Shown here: positions 1-11,035 of the stretch, piece after piece | How positions within the stretch are numbered: position 1 is the first letter of the stretch | How the letters are laid out: each line of letters begins with the position of its first letter | From: Actinobacteria bacterium IMCC19121 | GTDB lineage: Bacteria > Actinomycetota > Actinomycetes > Nanopelagicales > Nanopelagicaceae | DNA: 64,000 nt | Reading direction: 5' to 3' | NCBI GenBank assembly: GCA_002284895.1 | Contig: CP015605.1 | Location: forward strand, 992,001-1,056,000 | Made by a program: the position numbers and the translations under genes | The notes under the pieces: model-generated | Databases searched by the model: none | The model's input: the letters and a program-made list of their open reading frames with translations, nothing else | What the model was told of the DNA's origin: nothing

Positions 1-680
1 ATGTCCGCGGAGGGCATTTCTTTGATGAGTTAACTGCAGCTTTAGCGGAGTTAAAGAAGAATGGTTCGGCATTTCGATTAGTTTTCTTAGATGCTACTGA
101 TCAAGCTTTAGTGCAACGCTTTGAATCCACTCGTAGACCACATCCATTACAAGGTGGCGATCGCATTATGGATGGAATAGCGCGCGAGCGGGCCAAACTC
201 GAGGAAGTTCGTGCTGAGTGCGATATTGCAATTGATACGACAAATTTGAATGTGCACCAACTAGAAAAGAGAATTGGTGAGATTTTTGGTGGCGGAAAAA
301 TTCAAGGGATTCGCATCAATGTTCTCTCCTTTGGCTATAAGTATGGAATCCCAGTTGATTCAGATTTGGTTCTGGATTGTCGCTTTATTCCAAATCCACA
401 TTGGATACCTGAGCTTCGACCTTTAACCGGATTAACGAGGCAAGTAAGTGAAAAGGTTTTGGGTAGTGAAGGTGTGAGTAAGTTTGTCAAAGATTATGTT
501 GCTCTCATTAATTCCATGGTTCCTGGATATATGCATGAAGGTAAAAAGTATGTGACTATCTCTGTTGGTTGCACGGGTGGAAAGCACCGAAGCGTTGCAG
601 TTGCCGAAGAGATTGCACGCCAACTCAGTTCTAATGATCGCTCTGCCTATGCAACCCATCGTGACGTTGGGCGAGAATAG
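1..680 (+). CDS. rapZ: RapZ/YvcJ family P-loop protein, 5' truncated
   Basis: The reading frame is open from base 3 and ends at TAG 678-680, so about 225 C-terminal residues are present. The N-terminal Walker A region lies before the window. Visible family hallmarks are VRGGHFFDEL near the start, a LDATDQALVQRFESTRRPHPL stretch, and GCTGGKHRSVAVAE near the C terminus. RapZ proteins bind nucleotides; in E. coli RapZ also controls glmS mRNA decay. In actinobacteria the gene always precedes yvcK and whiA, as here, with only 3 bases before the next start. A GTG at 111 is in frame but internal. The identification is firm; the cellular role in this lineage is not known. Confidence 0.95.
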   Translation, partial: VRGGHFFDELTAALAELKKNGSAFRLVFLDATDQALVQRFESTRRPHPLQGGDRIMDGIARERAKLEEVRAECDIAIDTTNLNVHQLEKRIGEIFGGGKIQGIRINVLSFGYKYGIPVDSDLVLDCRFIPNPHWIPELRPLTGLTRQVSEKVLGSEGVSKFVKDYVALINSMVPGYMHEGKKYVTISVGCTGGKHRSVAVAEEIARQLSSNDRSAYATHRDVGRE

Positions 681-683
681 ATA

Positions 684-1628
684 GTGCAAAAAGTAGTTGC
701 ACTTGGGGGAGGCCATGGCCTTGCCGCAACTTTGTCTGCCCTTCGCCAACTTACAAATGAAATAACTGCCGTAGTCACTGTTGCAGATAATGGTGGCTCT
801 AGTGGTCGACTGCGAGAAGAGTTTCCAATTTTGCCTCCAGGTGATTTACGTATGGCCTTAGCTGCATTATGTGCAGATGATGAGTGGGGTCGCACATGGG
901 CCAACATCATGCAACATCGCTTTGAAAGTGATGGACCGCTCAACGGCCATGCAATGGGCAATCTCTTGTTGGCATCGCTATGGAATGAGAATGAAGATCC
1001 AGTTATTGGTTTAGATCGCGTTGGTCAGTTACTAAAAGTTATTGGTCGAGTTCTTCCTATGGCTGAAACTGCATTAGATATTGAAGGAACTTTTAATACC
1101 TCAACGGGCAGAATCGTTGTGAGAGGACAAAAGGAAGTTGCCACAGCTAAGGGACGCATTGAATCTTTGCGCGTAATTCCGGAAAATCCGCAGGCGAGAT
1201 TAGAGGCACTGACTGCTATTCGCGTTGCCGATTGGATAACCATGGGTCCAGGATCTTGGTTCTCTTCAGTCATGCCACACCTGATGGTTCCGATGCAGCA
1301 GGATGCGTTGCTTCGCACAAAAGCTAAAAAGATATTGATTCTCAATCTAGATGCCACTAATTCAACTACAGGAGAAGAGTTCGCAGGGTCCACACCGGAA
1401 GAACATCTAGAGTTTTTCCACTCATATGCCCCCGAATTAAAGATTGATTACTGCCTGGTGGATTCATCCGTAGTCCGAAATTCAGTCGCCCTCGATGAAG
1501 CTGCAGCAAAAATGGGCGGAAGAGTGATTGCAGCCGATATTCGTAAGGCACCAGGCAGTGTTCATCATGATGTTTCAAAATTAACTCTCCATTTGGGCCA
1601 CATCATGGGTCCAAAACTGGTTGGATAA
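684..1628 (+). CDS. yvcK: YvcK/GlmR gluconeogenesis factor (CofD-like)
   Basis: A 314-residue protein of the usual length for the YvcK/GlmR family, which has the fold of the phospholactate transferase CofD. It shows the glycine-rich nucleotide site GGGHG (residues 8-12), [32 protein letters not shown] and [13 protein letters not shown]. In Bacillus and mycobacteria the family binds UDP-GlcNAc and steers carbon into cell-wall precursors; that role here is inference. It starts with GTG 3 bases after rapZ and ends just before whiA, so rapZ-yvcK-whiA is one transcription unit. Confidence 0.94.
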   Translation: MQKVVALGGGHGLAATLSALRQLTNEITAVVTVADNGGSSGRLREEFPILPPGDLRMALAALCADDEWGRTWANIMQHRFESDGPLNGHAMGNLLLASLWNENEDPVIGLDRVGQLLKVIGRVLPMAETALDIEGTFNTSTGRIVVRGQKEVATAKGRIESLRVIPENPQARLEALTAIRVADWITMGPGSWFSSVMPHLMVPMQQDALLRTKAKKILILNLDATNSTTGEEFAGSTPEEHLEFFHSYAPELKIDYCLVDSSVVRNSVALDEAAAKMGGRVIAADIRKAPGSVHHDVSKLTLHLGHIMGPKLVG

Positions 1629-1632
1629 CCCC

Positions 1633-2610
1633 ATGGCAATGACAGCATCAGTTAAGGACGAACTCAGTCGCATTTCTGTGACTAAGCCATGCTGTCGCAA
1701 AGCCGAAGTTTCCTCACTTCTTCGCTTTGCTGGGGGATTACACATAGCTGCAGGCAAGATTTTGATTGAAGTTGAATTAGATACTTCTCAAAGTGCTCGC
1801 AGACTTCGCAAAGACATTGCAGATATTTATGGACATGGATCTGACTTGGCAGTGCTTTCATCGAGTGGATTGCGAAAAGGTTCACGCTATGTTGTTCGCG
1901 TGATCGAAGCAGGAGATGCCCTTGCTAGACAAACAGGTTTAGTAGATGCCAATGGTCGTCCAGTAAGAGGGCTACCGCCACAAGTTGTTTCAGCTGCCAT
2001 CTGTGATTCAGAGGCTGCATGGCGCGGAGCATTTATTGCACATGGTTCACTAACTGAACCAGGGCGCTCTTCTTCACTGGAAATTACATGCCCTGGACCA
2101 GAGGCTGCATTGGCATTAGTTGGGGCCGCACGTCGTATGGGAATTGTTGCAAAGGCCAGAGAAGTTCGCGGTGTGGATCGTGTTGTTATTCGTGATGGCG
2201 ATGCCATTGGAGTTTTGCTTACACGCCTTGGTGCACATGAATCTGTGCTTGCTTGGGAAGAGCGTCGCATGCGGCGTGAAGTTAGGGCAACAGCAAATCG
2301 TTTAGCTAATTTTGATGATGCAAATCTTCGTCGCTCTGCTCGGGCTGCAGTTGCAGCAGCAGCGCGCGTGCAGCGAGCGATGGAAATTCTTGGACCAACA
2401 ATTCCTGATCACTTAAAAGAAGCCGGTGAGCTTCGCATTAATCATGGCCAAGCATCACTGGAAGAGTTGGGCTCACTTGCCACACCTCCGATGACTAAAG
2501 ATGCAATTGCCGGTCGAATTCGCCGCCTTCTGGCAATGGCCGATAAACGCGCAGGAGAACTCGGTATTCCTGATACCGAGAGCGGGCTTTCGCCTGATTT
2601 GTTGAACTAA
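1633..2610 (+). CDS. whiA: WhiA DNA-binding regulator
   Basis: The product is 325 residues from ATG 1633. This start gives [14 protein letters not shown], which matches the usual WhiA N terminus; an upstream TTG at 1621 overlaps yvcK and is less likely. The N-terminal part, with [18 protein letters not shown], is the degenerate homing-endonuclease-like domain. The C-terminal part ([34 protein letters not shown], split across the domain) is the helix-turn-helix. In Streptomyces WhiA works with WhiB to activate division and sporulation genes. A non-sporulating small cell probably uses it for cell division, which is inference. It is followed by a 138-base gap before gap. Confidence 0.95.
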   Translation: MAMTASVKDELSRISVTKPCCRKAEVSSLLRFAGGLHIAAGKILIEVELDTSQSARRLRKDIADIYGHGSDLAVLSSSGLRKGSRYVVRVIEAGDALARQTGLVDANGRPVRGLPPQVVSAAICDSEAAWRGAFIAHGSLTEPGRSSSLEITCPGPEAALALVGAARRMGIVAKAREVRGVDRVVIRDGDAIGVLLTRLGAHESVLAWEERRMRREVRATANRLANFDDANLRRSARAAVAAAARVQRAMEILGPTIPDHLKEAGELRINHGQASLEELGSLATPPMTKDAIAGRIRRLLAMADKRAGELGIPDTESGLSPDLLN

Positions 2611-2652
2611 ACACCTTTTCTACCCGCAAGTTAGGCCTATGGCCACTGATAG

Positions 2653-3746
<1,094 letters not shown>

Positions 3747-3747
<1 letters not shown>

Positions 3748-4934
3748 TGTCAGATCTTGCACACTTTGATGTAGCGGGAAAGCGAGTTTTTCTACGCTGT
3801 GATCTCAATGTCCCATTAAAAGATGGTGTCATTAAAGATGATGGTCGTATTAAAGCCTCGCTTCCTACTATTCAAGCTTTGCTTGAAAAAGGTGCATCAC
3901 TCATTATCGCTGCGCATTTGGGCCGTCCAAAGGGTGAAGCAAAACCTGAGCTCTCACTTGCTCCAGTAGCAAAACGATTAGGTGAGTTACTGGGCAAAGA
4001 AATCATTTTTCTAGGTGCAGTAGTTGGCGATGTTGTTTCAAACGCAGCTGCGGCGTTAAAGCCAGGGCAGATTCTGCTTCTTGAAAACATTCGCTTTAGT
4101 GGCGCAGAGACAAGTAAAGAAGAGTCAGAACGGGCAGAGTTTGCAGCAGAGTTAGCAAAGTTGGCCGATGCTTATGTTGGCGACGGCTTTGGCGCTGTGC
4201 ACCGCAAGCACGCATCAGTTTTTGATCTACCAAAGCTTTTGCCTCATGTTGCTGGCACCTTAGTTGCAGCAGAGGTTGAGGTTCTAAAGAAACTCACACA
4301 AAATCCAGAGCGTCCATATGGAGTGGTTCTTGGTGGAGCAAAGGTTTCAGACAAGTTAGGTGTCATCGAAAACCTTCTAGGCAAGGTAGATGTTCTAGCT
4401 ATAGGTGGAGGAATGGTTTTTACGTTCCTTAAAGCACAAGGCAAGGAAATCGGCACATCACTTGTTGAGAATGAGATGCTCGATGTTGTTAAAAGCCTCA
4501 TTGAAAGTTCGAAGAAGAACGGCGTGAAATTGGTTCTTCCCACTGACATCGTTGTTGCACCTAGCTTTTCTGCCGATGCCACACCCACTCTTGTTTCAGC
4601 CGATGCAATTCCAGTCGATCAAATGGGATTAGATATTGGCCCTGAGTCGGCTAAAGCATTTGCCATTGAAATCGAAAAATGCAAGACAGTATTTTGGAAT
4701 GGTCCAATGGGCGTATTTGAATTTGCAAACTTTGCTGCCGGTACGAAAACTGTTGCCACAGCTTTAACCAAGGTTTCAGGTATTTCAGTTGTTGGCGGGG
4801 GAGACTCAGCTGCCGCGGTGCGTGCTCTAGGCTTTGCAGACTCAGAGTTCGGTTATATTTCAACTGGCGGCGGAGCATCGTTAGAATATTTAGAGGGCAA
4901 GGAACTTCCTGGTCTTCAAGCACTTGGCTTATAA
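3747..4934 (+). CDS. pgk: Phosphoglycerate kinase
   Basis: Transfers phosphate from 1,3-bisphosphoglycerate to ADP in glycolysis. The product is 395 residues from ATG 3747, which overlaps the gap stop by one base. The N-terminal domain contains RVFLRCDLNVPL and the substrate-binding loop AAHLGRPKGE. The C-terminal nucleotide domain contains GGAKVSDKLGVI and VVGGGDSAAA. Length and motif order are normal. Translation is probably coupled to gap; tpiA follows 9 bases later. Confidence 0.97.
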
Positions 4935-4943
4935 GGAGCACTC

Positions 4944-5720
4944 ATGCGTAAACCATTGATGGCTGGAAACTGGAAGATGAACCTCAATCACCTTGAGGCG
5001 ATTGCAGTTGCCCAGAAGTTGGTTTACTCACTCGATGACAAAGACTATGACGCAGTTGATGTTGCAATCATTCCTCCTTTCACAGATATTCGCTCGATTC
5101 AGACTTTGATTGATGGAGATCGCTTGCGCCTTACATATGGTGCGCAAGATCTTTCACCAGAGGCAAGCGGAGCTTTCACTGGAGATATCGCTGGCTCCAT
5201 GTTGCACAAGCTTGGTTGCACATATGTTCTTATCGGCCACTCTGAGCGCCGTGCTATTCATGGTGAATCTGATGCATTAATTAATCGCAAGATCAAGGCT
5301 GCACTTGCTAATGAGATTATTCCAATCTTCTGTGTTGGAGAAGAGTTAGCGATTCGTGAATCGGGGGCTCACGTTAGCCATGTGATTCGCCAAGTTCGCG
5401 CAGGCCTTGAAGGATTTACTAAACCAGAGCTAAAGAAGATTGTTATTGCCTATGAGCCAGTGTGGGCAATTGGTACAGGCAAAGTTGCTACACCAGAAGA
5501 TGCTCAAGAAGTTTGTGCGGCTATTCGCGAAGAAATTGAAAACATTGGATCAGCTGAGGTCGCATCCAATATGCGAATCCTTTATGGCGGTTCAGTAAAG
5601 TCTTCCAACGTCGCAGAAATCATGAAAAAGAGCGATGTGGATGGCGCCCTCATCGGGGGAGCCAGCCTAGATCCAGAGGAATTAGCCAAGATTGTGAAGT
5701 TCCACGCGCAAGCAGAGTAA
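4944..5720 (+). CDS. tpiA: Triosephosphate isomerase
   Basis: Interconverts dihydroxyacetone phosphate and glyceraldehyde 3-phosphate. The 258-residue TIM barrel has the active-site Lys11 in AGNWKMN, His99 in IGHSERR and Glu171 in AYEPVWAIGTG. The phosphate-binding end LYGGSVKSSN and GALIGGASL are also present. ATG 4944 is preceded by AAGGAG with good spacing. It completes the gap-pgk-tpiA operon, conserved in actinobacteria, and is followed by secG. Confidence 0.97.
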   Translation: MRKPLMAGNWKMNLNHLEAIAVAQKLVYSLDDKDYDAVDVAIIPPFTDIRSIQTLIDGDRLRLTYGAQDLSPEASGAFTGDIAGSMLHKLGCTYVLIGHSERRAIHGESDALINRKIKAALANEIIPIFCVGEELAIRESGAHVSHVIRQVRAGLEGFTKPELKKIVIAYEPVWAIGTGKVATPEDAQEVCAAIREEIENIGSAEVASNMRILYGGSVKSSNVAEIMKKSDVDGALIGGASLDPEELAKIVKFHAQAE

Positions 5721-5777
5721 GGCTGCGGCCGATTTTGCAGGTATCCTTACCCTCTACGAAACAAGGAGTTCGACAAC

Positions 5778-6005
5778 GTGAAATTACCTCTATCAATCCT
5801 GCTCGTCATTACAAGCGTTCTAATGATTCTGCTCGTCCTTTTGCATAAGGGCAAGGGCAGCGGACTATCCGACCTTTTCGGTGGCGGTATCTCAACAAAC
5901 TACGGTGGATCATCAGTAGTTGAGCGCAACCTAGATCGCATCACGATTGTTGTTGGTGGCCTTTGGTTCGCACTCGTTGTTGCCTTAAGTCTTGTTCTTA
6001 AGTAA
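5778..6005 (+). CDS. secG: Preprotein translocase subunit SecG
   Basis: A 75-residue membrane protein that accompanies the SecYE channel. It has two hydrophobic helices (about residues 3-22 and 53-73) joined by a glycine-rich loop with LHKGKGSGLSDLFGGG, the family signature. GTG 5778 has AAGGAG at 5763-5768. Position directly after tpiA is the standard actinobacterial context. A TATCCT element at 5742-5747 could be an internal promoter. Confidence 0.93.
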   Translation: MKLPLSILLVITSVLMILLVLLHKGKGSGLSDLFGGGISTNYGGSSVVERNLDRITIVVGGLWFALVVALSLVLK

Positions 6006-6039
6006 AACCTTTCTTTCCATATTTAAAAAGGAGTAATAC

Positions 6040-6381
6040 ATGGCAAGTGCAATTCGTGGAAGCCGAGTCGGCGCCGGCCCAATGGGCGAGGCAGAACGCG
6101 GTGATTCGATTGCTCGCGCATATGTGTCATATTTTTGTGCAAACGGACATGAAGTTCGTCCATCATTTGCAGTTGAAGAAACTGTAGTTATTCCAGCTGA
6201 GTGGGATTGCCCAAAGTGTGGTTACCCAGCAGGACGAGATCGAAACAACCCACCAAGCCCAGTTAAGAATGAGCCATACAAGACTCACCTTGCCTACGTT
6301 AAGGAGCGTCGCACTGATGCTGAAGGCGAGAAGATTCTAGAAGAGGCTTTGCGCAAACTTCGTGGAGATGACGAAGACTAA
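6040..6381 (+). CDS. rbpA: RNA polymerase-binding protein RbpA
   Basis: An actinobacteria-specific transcription factor that binds the principal sigma factor and RNA polymerase and stabilises the open complex. The product is 113 residues. Putative zinc ligands are Cys33, His37, Cys57 and Cys60 (YFCANGH and CPKCG). The C-terminal sigma-interacting region with PYKTHLAYVKERRT is intact. ATG 6040 follows a strong AAGGAG. The gene ends tail-to-tail with pgi, the two stop codons overlapping by 4 bases, and no terminator is visible between them. Confidence 0.96.
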   Translation: MASAIRGSRVGAGPMGEAERGDSIARAYVSYFCANGHEVRPSFAVEETVVIPAEWDCPKCGYPAGRDRNNPPSPVKNEPYKTHLAYVKERRTDAEGEKILEEALRKLRGDDED

Positions 6382-7907
6382 ATCTTTTTTACAGCATCAA
6401 GAAGTTGGTCTATACCCGCACTGCGATTTGTTAAATTGAATCGAAGGAGCGGGTATTTTCTTGAGGCAAGTGCTTTTCCATCACCCAATGCTTGAGCTGC
6501 AACTAAAGTCTTAAAACCAAAGATCTGTCCTGGGATTGCAATATCTGTTGATGGCGTTCCAGTGATTTGCAGGAATGAACCATTTTGTTGGCCACCTTTA
6601 TGGAACTGACCGGTGGAGTGCAGAAAACGTGGACCCCAACCAAAGGTAACTGGCTTGCCGATTTTCTCTGAAAGTATGTATCTGATCTCTGAAATCTTTG
6701 CTTCATCTTTGCGATCTAGATAAGCCATGATCGCTACGTAACCATCCTTGTGGATGCCTTGAATGAATGTTGATAATGCGTGGGCAACATCAGCGCCATC
6801 TCCAAATATTTCAATTGCTCCATCGGTGTGGGGGGCAGTAAAGACGGGCAGTACACCGCCCCATTCCTTGAGTAATGCAGATGTCTGCTCTTTAGCTTCA
6901 GTGACATTAGGTTGATTAAATGGATCTATTTCAAGTGCTGCGCCAACCAGGGCGGTTACCCATTCCCAAATAATAAATTGCGCTGCAAGCTCTGCCTCAA
7001 CGACTAGGTCGGCAGAACCGGCATATGCAATTGAAAATACATTGGCACTTGTTGCAGCTTTTTCAATAACCACGGGAAGGCGTCCGACTTGATTCTTACC
7101 CGTTGATTCGGCCACTAACTGTTCAGCCCAATCACTTAAGCCGGGCATCGCAGAACCATCATCGGTATAGGAAAGGTATTGACCTGCGTGATAGGCCAGA
7201 AGGTAGGCAATATCTACAACTAGCGTTGAATCTTTAAGGAATGCGCTTTTTGCATCACTTGCGCTGTCAAGGAGAACAGAGACATCCACGCCGATCAAAG
7301 CTGATGGAACTAAACCAAAGGCACTTAAAACACTAAAGCGTCCGCCAACATTTGGATCGGCGTTGATAACGGTGAAGCCAGCTGCGCGGCTTTGCTTATC
7401 GAGAGGTGAATCTGGATCAGTAACGATGACCATATGGTTTTGGGGTGTTAATCCTGCTTTTGTGAATGCATCTTCAAAGAGTGCGCGCTGTGAAGCAGTT
7501 TCAATAGTTGAACCAGATTTAGAACTTACGACAACAATGGTTTTTGCCAAATCAGCCTTGAGTGCATGGGCGACATAATCAGGATCAGTTGAGTCAAGAA
7601 TGAAAAGTTTCCTCTTAAAACTCTGTGCGATCACTTCAGGGCCAAGTGATGATCCACCCATGCCACACAAAACCACGTTCGTCTTATCGCGATGCTTTGC
7701 ATAAAGAGCATCCAGTGCAGGCAAGAGATCTCTAGAACTTTCCGGAAGATCTATCCAATTTAAGCGAGTGGAGGCTTCAGCTTGTGCAGCCTGACCCCAA
7801 ATAGTTGAGTCCTTCTTAGCCAGACGTGCATGAACCTGAGTGAGCGCCACATAACGCACATCGCTGCGATCAATGTTTTTGATCGCATGTCCTGAAATCT
7901 TTATCAT
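6378..7907 (-). CDS. pgi: Glucose-6-phosphate isomerase
   Basis: Interconverts glucose 6-phosphate and fructose 6-phosphate. The 509 residues are somewhat shorter than the common 550-residue enzymes. SIS-domain motifs are visible: GMGGSSLGPEV for sugar-phosphate binding, SSKSGSTIET, and GGRFSVLS. The start codon overlaps the tal stop by 4 bases, so it is the last gene of ctaA-tkt-tal-pgi. Some bacteria carry fused Tal-Pgi proteins; here the two are separate but translationally coupled. Confidence 0.93.
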   Translation of the reverse strand: MIKISGHAIKNIDRSDVRYVALTQVHARLAKKDSTIWGQAAQAEASTRLNWIDLPESSRDLLPALDALYAKHRDKTNVVLCGMGGSSLGPEVIAQSFKRKLFILDSTDPDYVAHALKADLAKTIVVVSSKSGSTIETASQRALFEDAFTKAGLTPQNHMVIVTDPDSPLDKQSRAAGFTVINADPNVGGRFSVLSAFGLVPSALIGVDVSVLLDSASDAKSAFLKDSTLVVDIAYLLAYHAGQYLSYTDDGSAMPGLSDWAEQLVAESTGKNQVGRLPVVIEKAATSANVFSIAYAGSADLVVEAELAAQFIIWEWVTALVGAALEIDPFNQPNVTEAKEQTSALLKEWGGVLPVFTAPHTDGAIEIFGDGADVAHALSTFIQGIHKDGYVAIMAYLDRKDEAKISEIRYILSEKIGKPVTFGWGPRFLHSTGQFHKGGQQNGSFLQITGTPSTDIAIPGQIFGFKTLVAAQALGDGKALASRKYPLLRFNLTNRSAGIDQLLDAVKKI

Positions 7908-8989
7908 CCTTGTTGAGCTGCTTTCACGTTTGCAAGTAGATCATCCCAAGCTTGGGCGAACTTTTTGACACCATCAACTTCAAGATCAGTCGTCACCGTA
8001 TCTAGTGAGATGTTGAGAGCTGATAAACCTTTGAGGACTTCAACTGCAGCGCCGTAGTTAGAAGTAATCGTGTTATTGCGAACTTTTCCATGATCAATAA
8101 CGGCATCTAATGTTGATTGAGGCATGGTGTTGACAGTATCTGGTGCAATGAGTTCAACAACGTAGCGAGTGTCATCATAGGCAGGGTCTTTCACGCCAGT
8201 TGATGCCCACAAAGGACGTTGCTTGTGTGCACCTCTTGCACTTTGTGCTTGCCATCTAGGGGAGGAGAACTTTTCTTCAAAGAGTTGGTAAGCGAGATGG
8301 GCATTAGCAATCGCTGCTTTTCCAAGGAGGGAGGTTGCAGCTTCGGAGCCATCTTTTTTAAGTAGTGAGTCGATAGATGAATCGATTCGGCTAATGAAAA
8401 AAGATGCTACTGAGTGAACATGTGCTGGATTAGTCGCAGCTTCAATTCCTGAGATGTAGGCATCGATTACTGCGCCGTAGCGCTTAACTGAGAAAATCAA
8501 AGTAACGTTTACGCTGATGCCAGCGGCGATGAGTGCGGTGATTGCTGGAAGGCCCTCAATGGTTGCTGGAACTTTGATCATCAAGTTAGGTCGATCAATT
8601 ATTGACCAGAGCTCTTTGCCTTGGGCGATTGTGGCTTGGGTATCGTGGGCAAGACGAGGATCAACTTCAATACTTACTCGTCCATCTACGCCCTTAGTTG
8701 ATGAGTAGATATCTTTGAAAAGATCACAGGCTGCTCGCACATCATCAGTAGTTAGTTTCTTAACAACATCATCGACTGAAGCGTTTTTCATGGCCGCTAT
8801 ATCGGCGGCATACTCATCTGCACCAGCAATTGCTGCGCCAAAGATTGAAGGATTGGTTGTAACACCTACTACGCCAGATTTTGCAATACGCGATGGAAGA
8901 GAATGGGCATCGGTGCCTGAAATCTTCGCTCTGGATAAATCATCGAGCCAGATTGAGGTTCCACCCTTGGCTACATCTGCAACAGACAC
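7904..8989 (-). CDS. tal: Transaldolase
   Basis: Moves a dihydroxyacetone unit between sedoheptulose 7-phosphate and glyceraldehyde 3-phosphate in the non-oxidative pentose phosphate pathway. The 361-residue length matches the long actinobacterial class. The motif LMIKVPATIEGLPAI carries the Schiff-base lysine, and GVTTNPSIFGAAI is the N-terminal signature. It begins immediately after the tkt stop codon and overlaps pgi by 4 bases. Confidence 0.95.
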   Translation of the reverse strand: MSVADVAKGGTSIWLDDLSRAKISGTDAHSLPSRIAKSGVVGVTTNPSIFGAAIAGADEYAADIAAMKNASVDDVVKKLTTDDVRAACDLFKDIYSSTKGVDGRVSIEVDPRLAHDTQATIAQGKELWSIIDRPNLMIKVPATIEGLPAITALIAAGISVNVTLIFSVKRYGAVIDAYISGIEAATNPAHVHSVASFFISRIDSSIDSLLKKDGSEAATSLLGKAAIANAHLAYQLFEEKFSSPRWQAQSARGAHKQRPLWASTGVKDPAYDDTRYVVELIAPDTVNTMPQSTLDAVIDHGKVRNNTITSNYGAAVEVLKGLSALNISLDTVTTDLEVDGVKKFAQAWDDLLANVKAAQQG

Positions 8990-11035
8990 TTATAGAGCCG
9001 CCTTAATCTTGGTAACGATCGCTTCAACAGAGAAACCAAATTCCTTGAATAAACGCTTAGCATCAGCTGAAGCTCCGTAGTGCTCTAGTGAAATTGCAAT
9101 ACCACTATCACCAATTAACTGGTGCCAGCCTTGGGCGATTCCCACTTCAATACTCACCTTCAACTTAATTGAGGGTGGAAGTACCTGGTCCTTATAGCTT
9201 TGATCTTGTTCGCTAAACCATTCAAGACATGGAGCACTTACTACGCGAACTGCAATTCCTTCACTGGCAAGCGCGCTCTGCACATCAATAGCTAGTGAGA
9301 CTTCAGAACCAGTAGCAATAAGGATTGCTTGTGGATTCTGTGCATCTTTGAGAATGTAGGCACCCTTAGCCGTCCCAGATGCTGGTTCACAATCTGTGCG
9401 ATCTAAGACAGTAAGATTTTGACGAGAGAGCAGAATTCCAGCAGCGCGACCACGAGTCAGAATCTTCTTCCAACTCTCAGCGACCTCATTGGCATCACCA
9501 GGGCGAACAACATCTAAGCCTGGGATAGCACGCAAAGCTGCGAAATGTTCGATTGGTTGGTGCGTAGGTCCATCTTCACCAACACCGATTGAGTCATGAG
9601 TCCAAACAAAAGTGGAAGGAATATTCATCAGAGCAGCAAGACGAACAGCTGGGCGCATGTAGTCGCTAAAGACTGCAAAGGTGCCACCAAATGAGCGAGT
9701 TAGCCCATGAAGAGCAATGCCGTTGAGGATTGATCCCATTGCATGTTCGCGAATTCCAAAGTGAATGATTCGACCGTAAGGATGAGCGCCTTTAATGGCA
9801 CTGGATGAAGGTAGGAATGAGCCACCACTATCAATGCTGGTGTTATTGGATCCAGCTAAATCTGAAGAACCGCCCCAGAATTCCGGCAAGTGTTTAGCGA
9901 TTGCATTAATGACTTGACCAGATGCTGCGCGAGTTGCAACATCTTTTCCGGGAGCAAAAGTTGGGATCTCTGAATCCCAGCCAGCCGGCAACGCCTTAGC
10001 GCGCAAGCGCTCCAATAGCTTTGCTTGCTCTGGGTTACTGGTTTGCCATGTTGCAAACTGTGCATCCCACGCTTTGCGAACTTTTGCGGCGCGATCTTTT
10101 ACTAAGCGAGCATGTGCCAATACATCTGCTGGCATTGCAAACTTTTCCTCTGGATTTAGGCCAAGAGCTACTTTAGTTGCGGCAATTTCTTCATCACCAA
10201 GTGCTGAACCATGTGAGCCTGCAGTTCCTTGCGCCTTTGGTGCCGGCCATGCGATCACAGATTTCATGCGAATCAACGATGGCTTAGTTGTTTCTTTTTT
10301 AGCTGCAACCATTGCAGCATCAAGGGCGGCGATATCAACGTTGCCGTTAGAAGCAGCAGCAACATCAATGACATGCCAACCGTAAGCGCGATATCTGGCA
10401 GAGACATCTTCGGTAAATGCGTTGTGTGTGTCGCCTTCAATGGAAATTCGATTGTCATCATAAATTACATTTAATGCACCAAGCTCTTGTGTTCCAGCAA
10501 GAGAAGATGCTTCGGCGCTGACACCTTCTTGTAGATCTCCATCAGAACAAATCACCCAGATGCTGTGATCAAAGACAGAACTACCTGCAGGTGCCTGTGG
10601 ATCTAATAATCCACGCTCATAGCGCGCAGCCATAGCCATACCCACTGCTGTTGCAACACCTTGGCCAAGGGGACCAGTTGTCATTTCTACGCCGGCAGTG
10701 TGACCAAACTCAGGATGTCCTGGAGTAAGTGAGCCCCACGTGCGAAACTCTTGAAGATCTTTCATTTCAAGGCCATAACCACTTAAGAAAAGTTGTGTGT
10801 AGAGAGTTAGTGATGAGTGTCCACAAGAGAGAATGAAACGATCTCGACCAACCCACTGAGGATCAGATGGATCATGAATGAGATGGCGTTGAAAGAGCGT
10901 GTAAGCAACTGGGGCTAATGACATTGCCGTGCCTGGGTGACCATTGCCGACTTTTTGAACTGCATCAGCTGCTAAGGCACGAGCATGGGCAACTACCAGA
11001 TCATCCATCTCTGACCAATTAGACATTGAACTCAT
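8990..11035 (-). CDS. tkt: Transketolase
   Basis: A thiamine-diphosphate enzyme that transfers two-carbon units in the pentose phosphate pathway. The product is 681 residues. The N-terminal domain has GNGHPGTAMSLAP, and the ThDP motif runs from SDGDLQEG to YDDNRI. The middle domain has IREHAMGSILNGIA and the substrate loop HDSIGVGEDGPTHQP. The start overlaps the ctaA stop by 4 bases (ATGA on the minus strand), so it is co-transcribed with ctaA, tal and pgi. Confidence 0.96.
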   Translation of the reverse strand: MSSMSNWSEMDDLVVAHARALAADAVQKVGNGHPGTAMSLAPVAYTLFQRHLIHDPSDPQWVGRDRFILSCGHSSLTLYTQLFLSGYGLEMKDLQEFRTWGSLTPGHPEFGHTAGVEMTTGPLGQGVATAVGMAMAARYERGLLDPQAPAGSSVFDHSIWVICSDGDLQEGVSAEASSLAGTQELGALNVIYDDNRISIEGDTHNAFTEDVSARYRAYGWHVIDVAAASNGNVDIAALDAAMVAAKKETTKPSLIRMKSVIAWPAPKAQGTAGSHGSALGDEEIAATKVALGLNPEEKFAMPADVLAHARLVKDRAAKVRKAWDAQFATWQTSNPEQAKLLERLRAKALPAGWDSEIPTFAPGKDVATRAASGQVINAIAKHLPEFWGGSSDLAGSNNTSIDSGGSFLPSSSAIKGAHPYGRIIHFGIREHAMGSILNGIALHGLTRSFGGTFAVFSDYMRPAVRLAALMNIPSTFVWTHDSIGVGEDGPTHQPIEHFAALRAIPGLDVVRPGDANEVAESWKKILTRGRAAGILLSRQNLTVLDRTDCEPASGTAKGAYILKDAQNPQAILIATGSEVSLAIDVQSALASEGIAVRVVSAPCLEWFSEQDQSYKDQVLPPSIKLKVSIEVGIAQGWHQLIGDSGIAISLEHYGASADAKRLFKEFGFSVEAIVTKIKAAL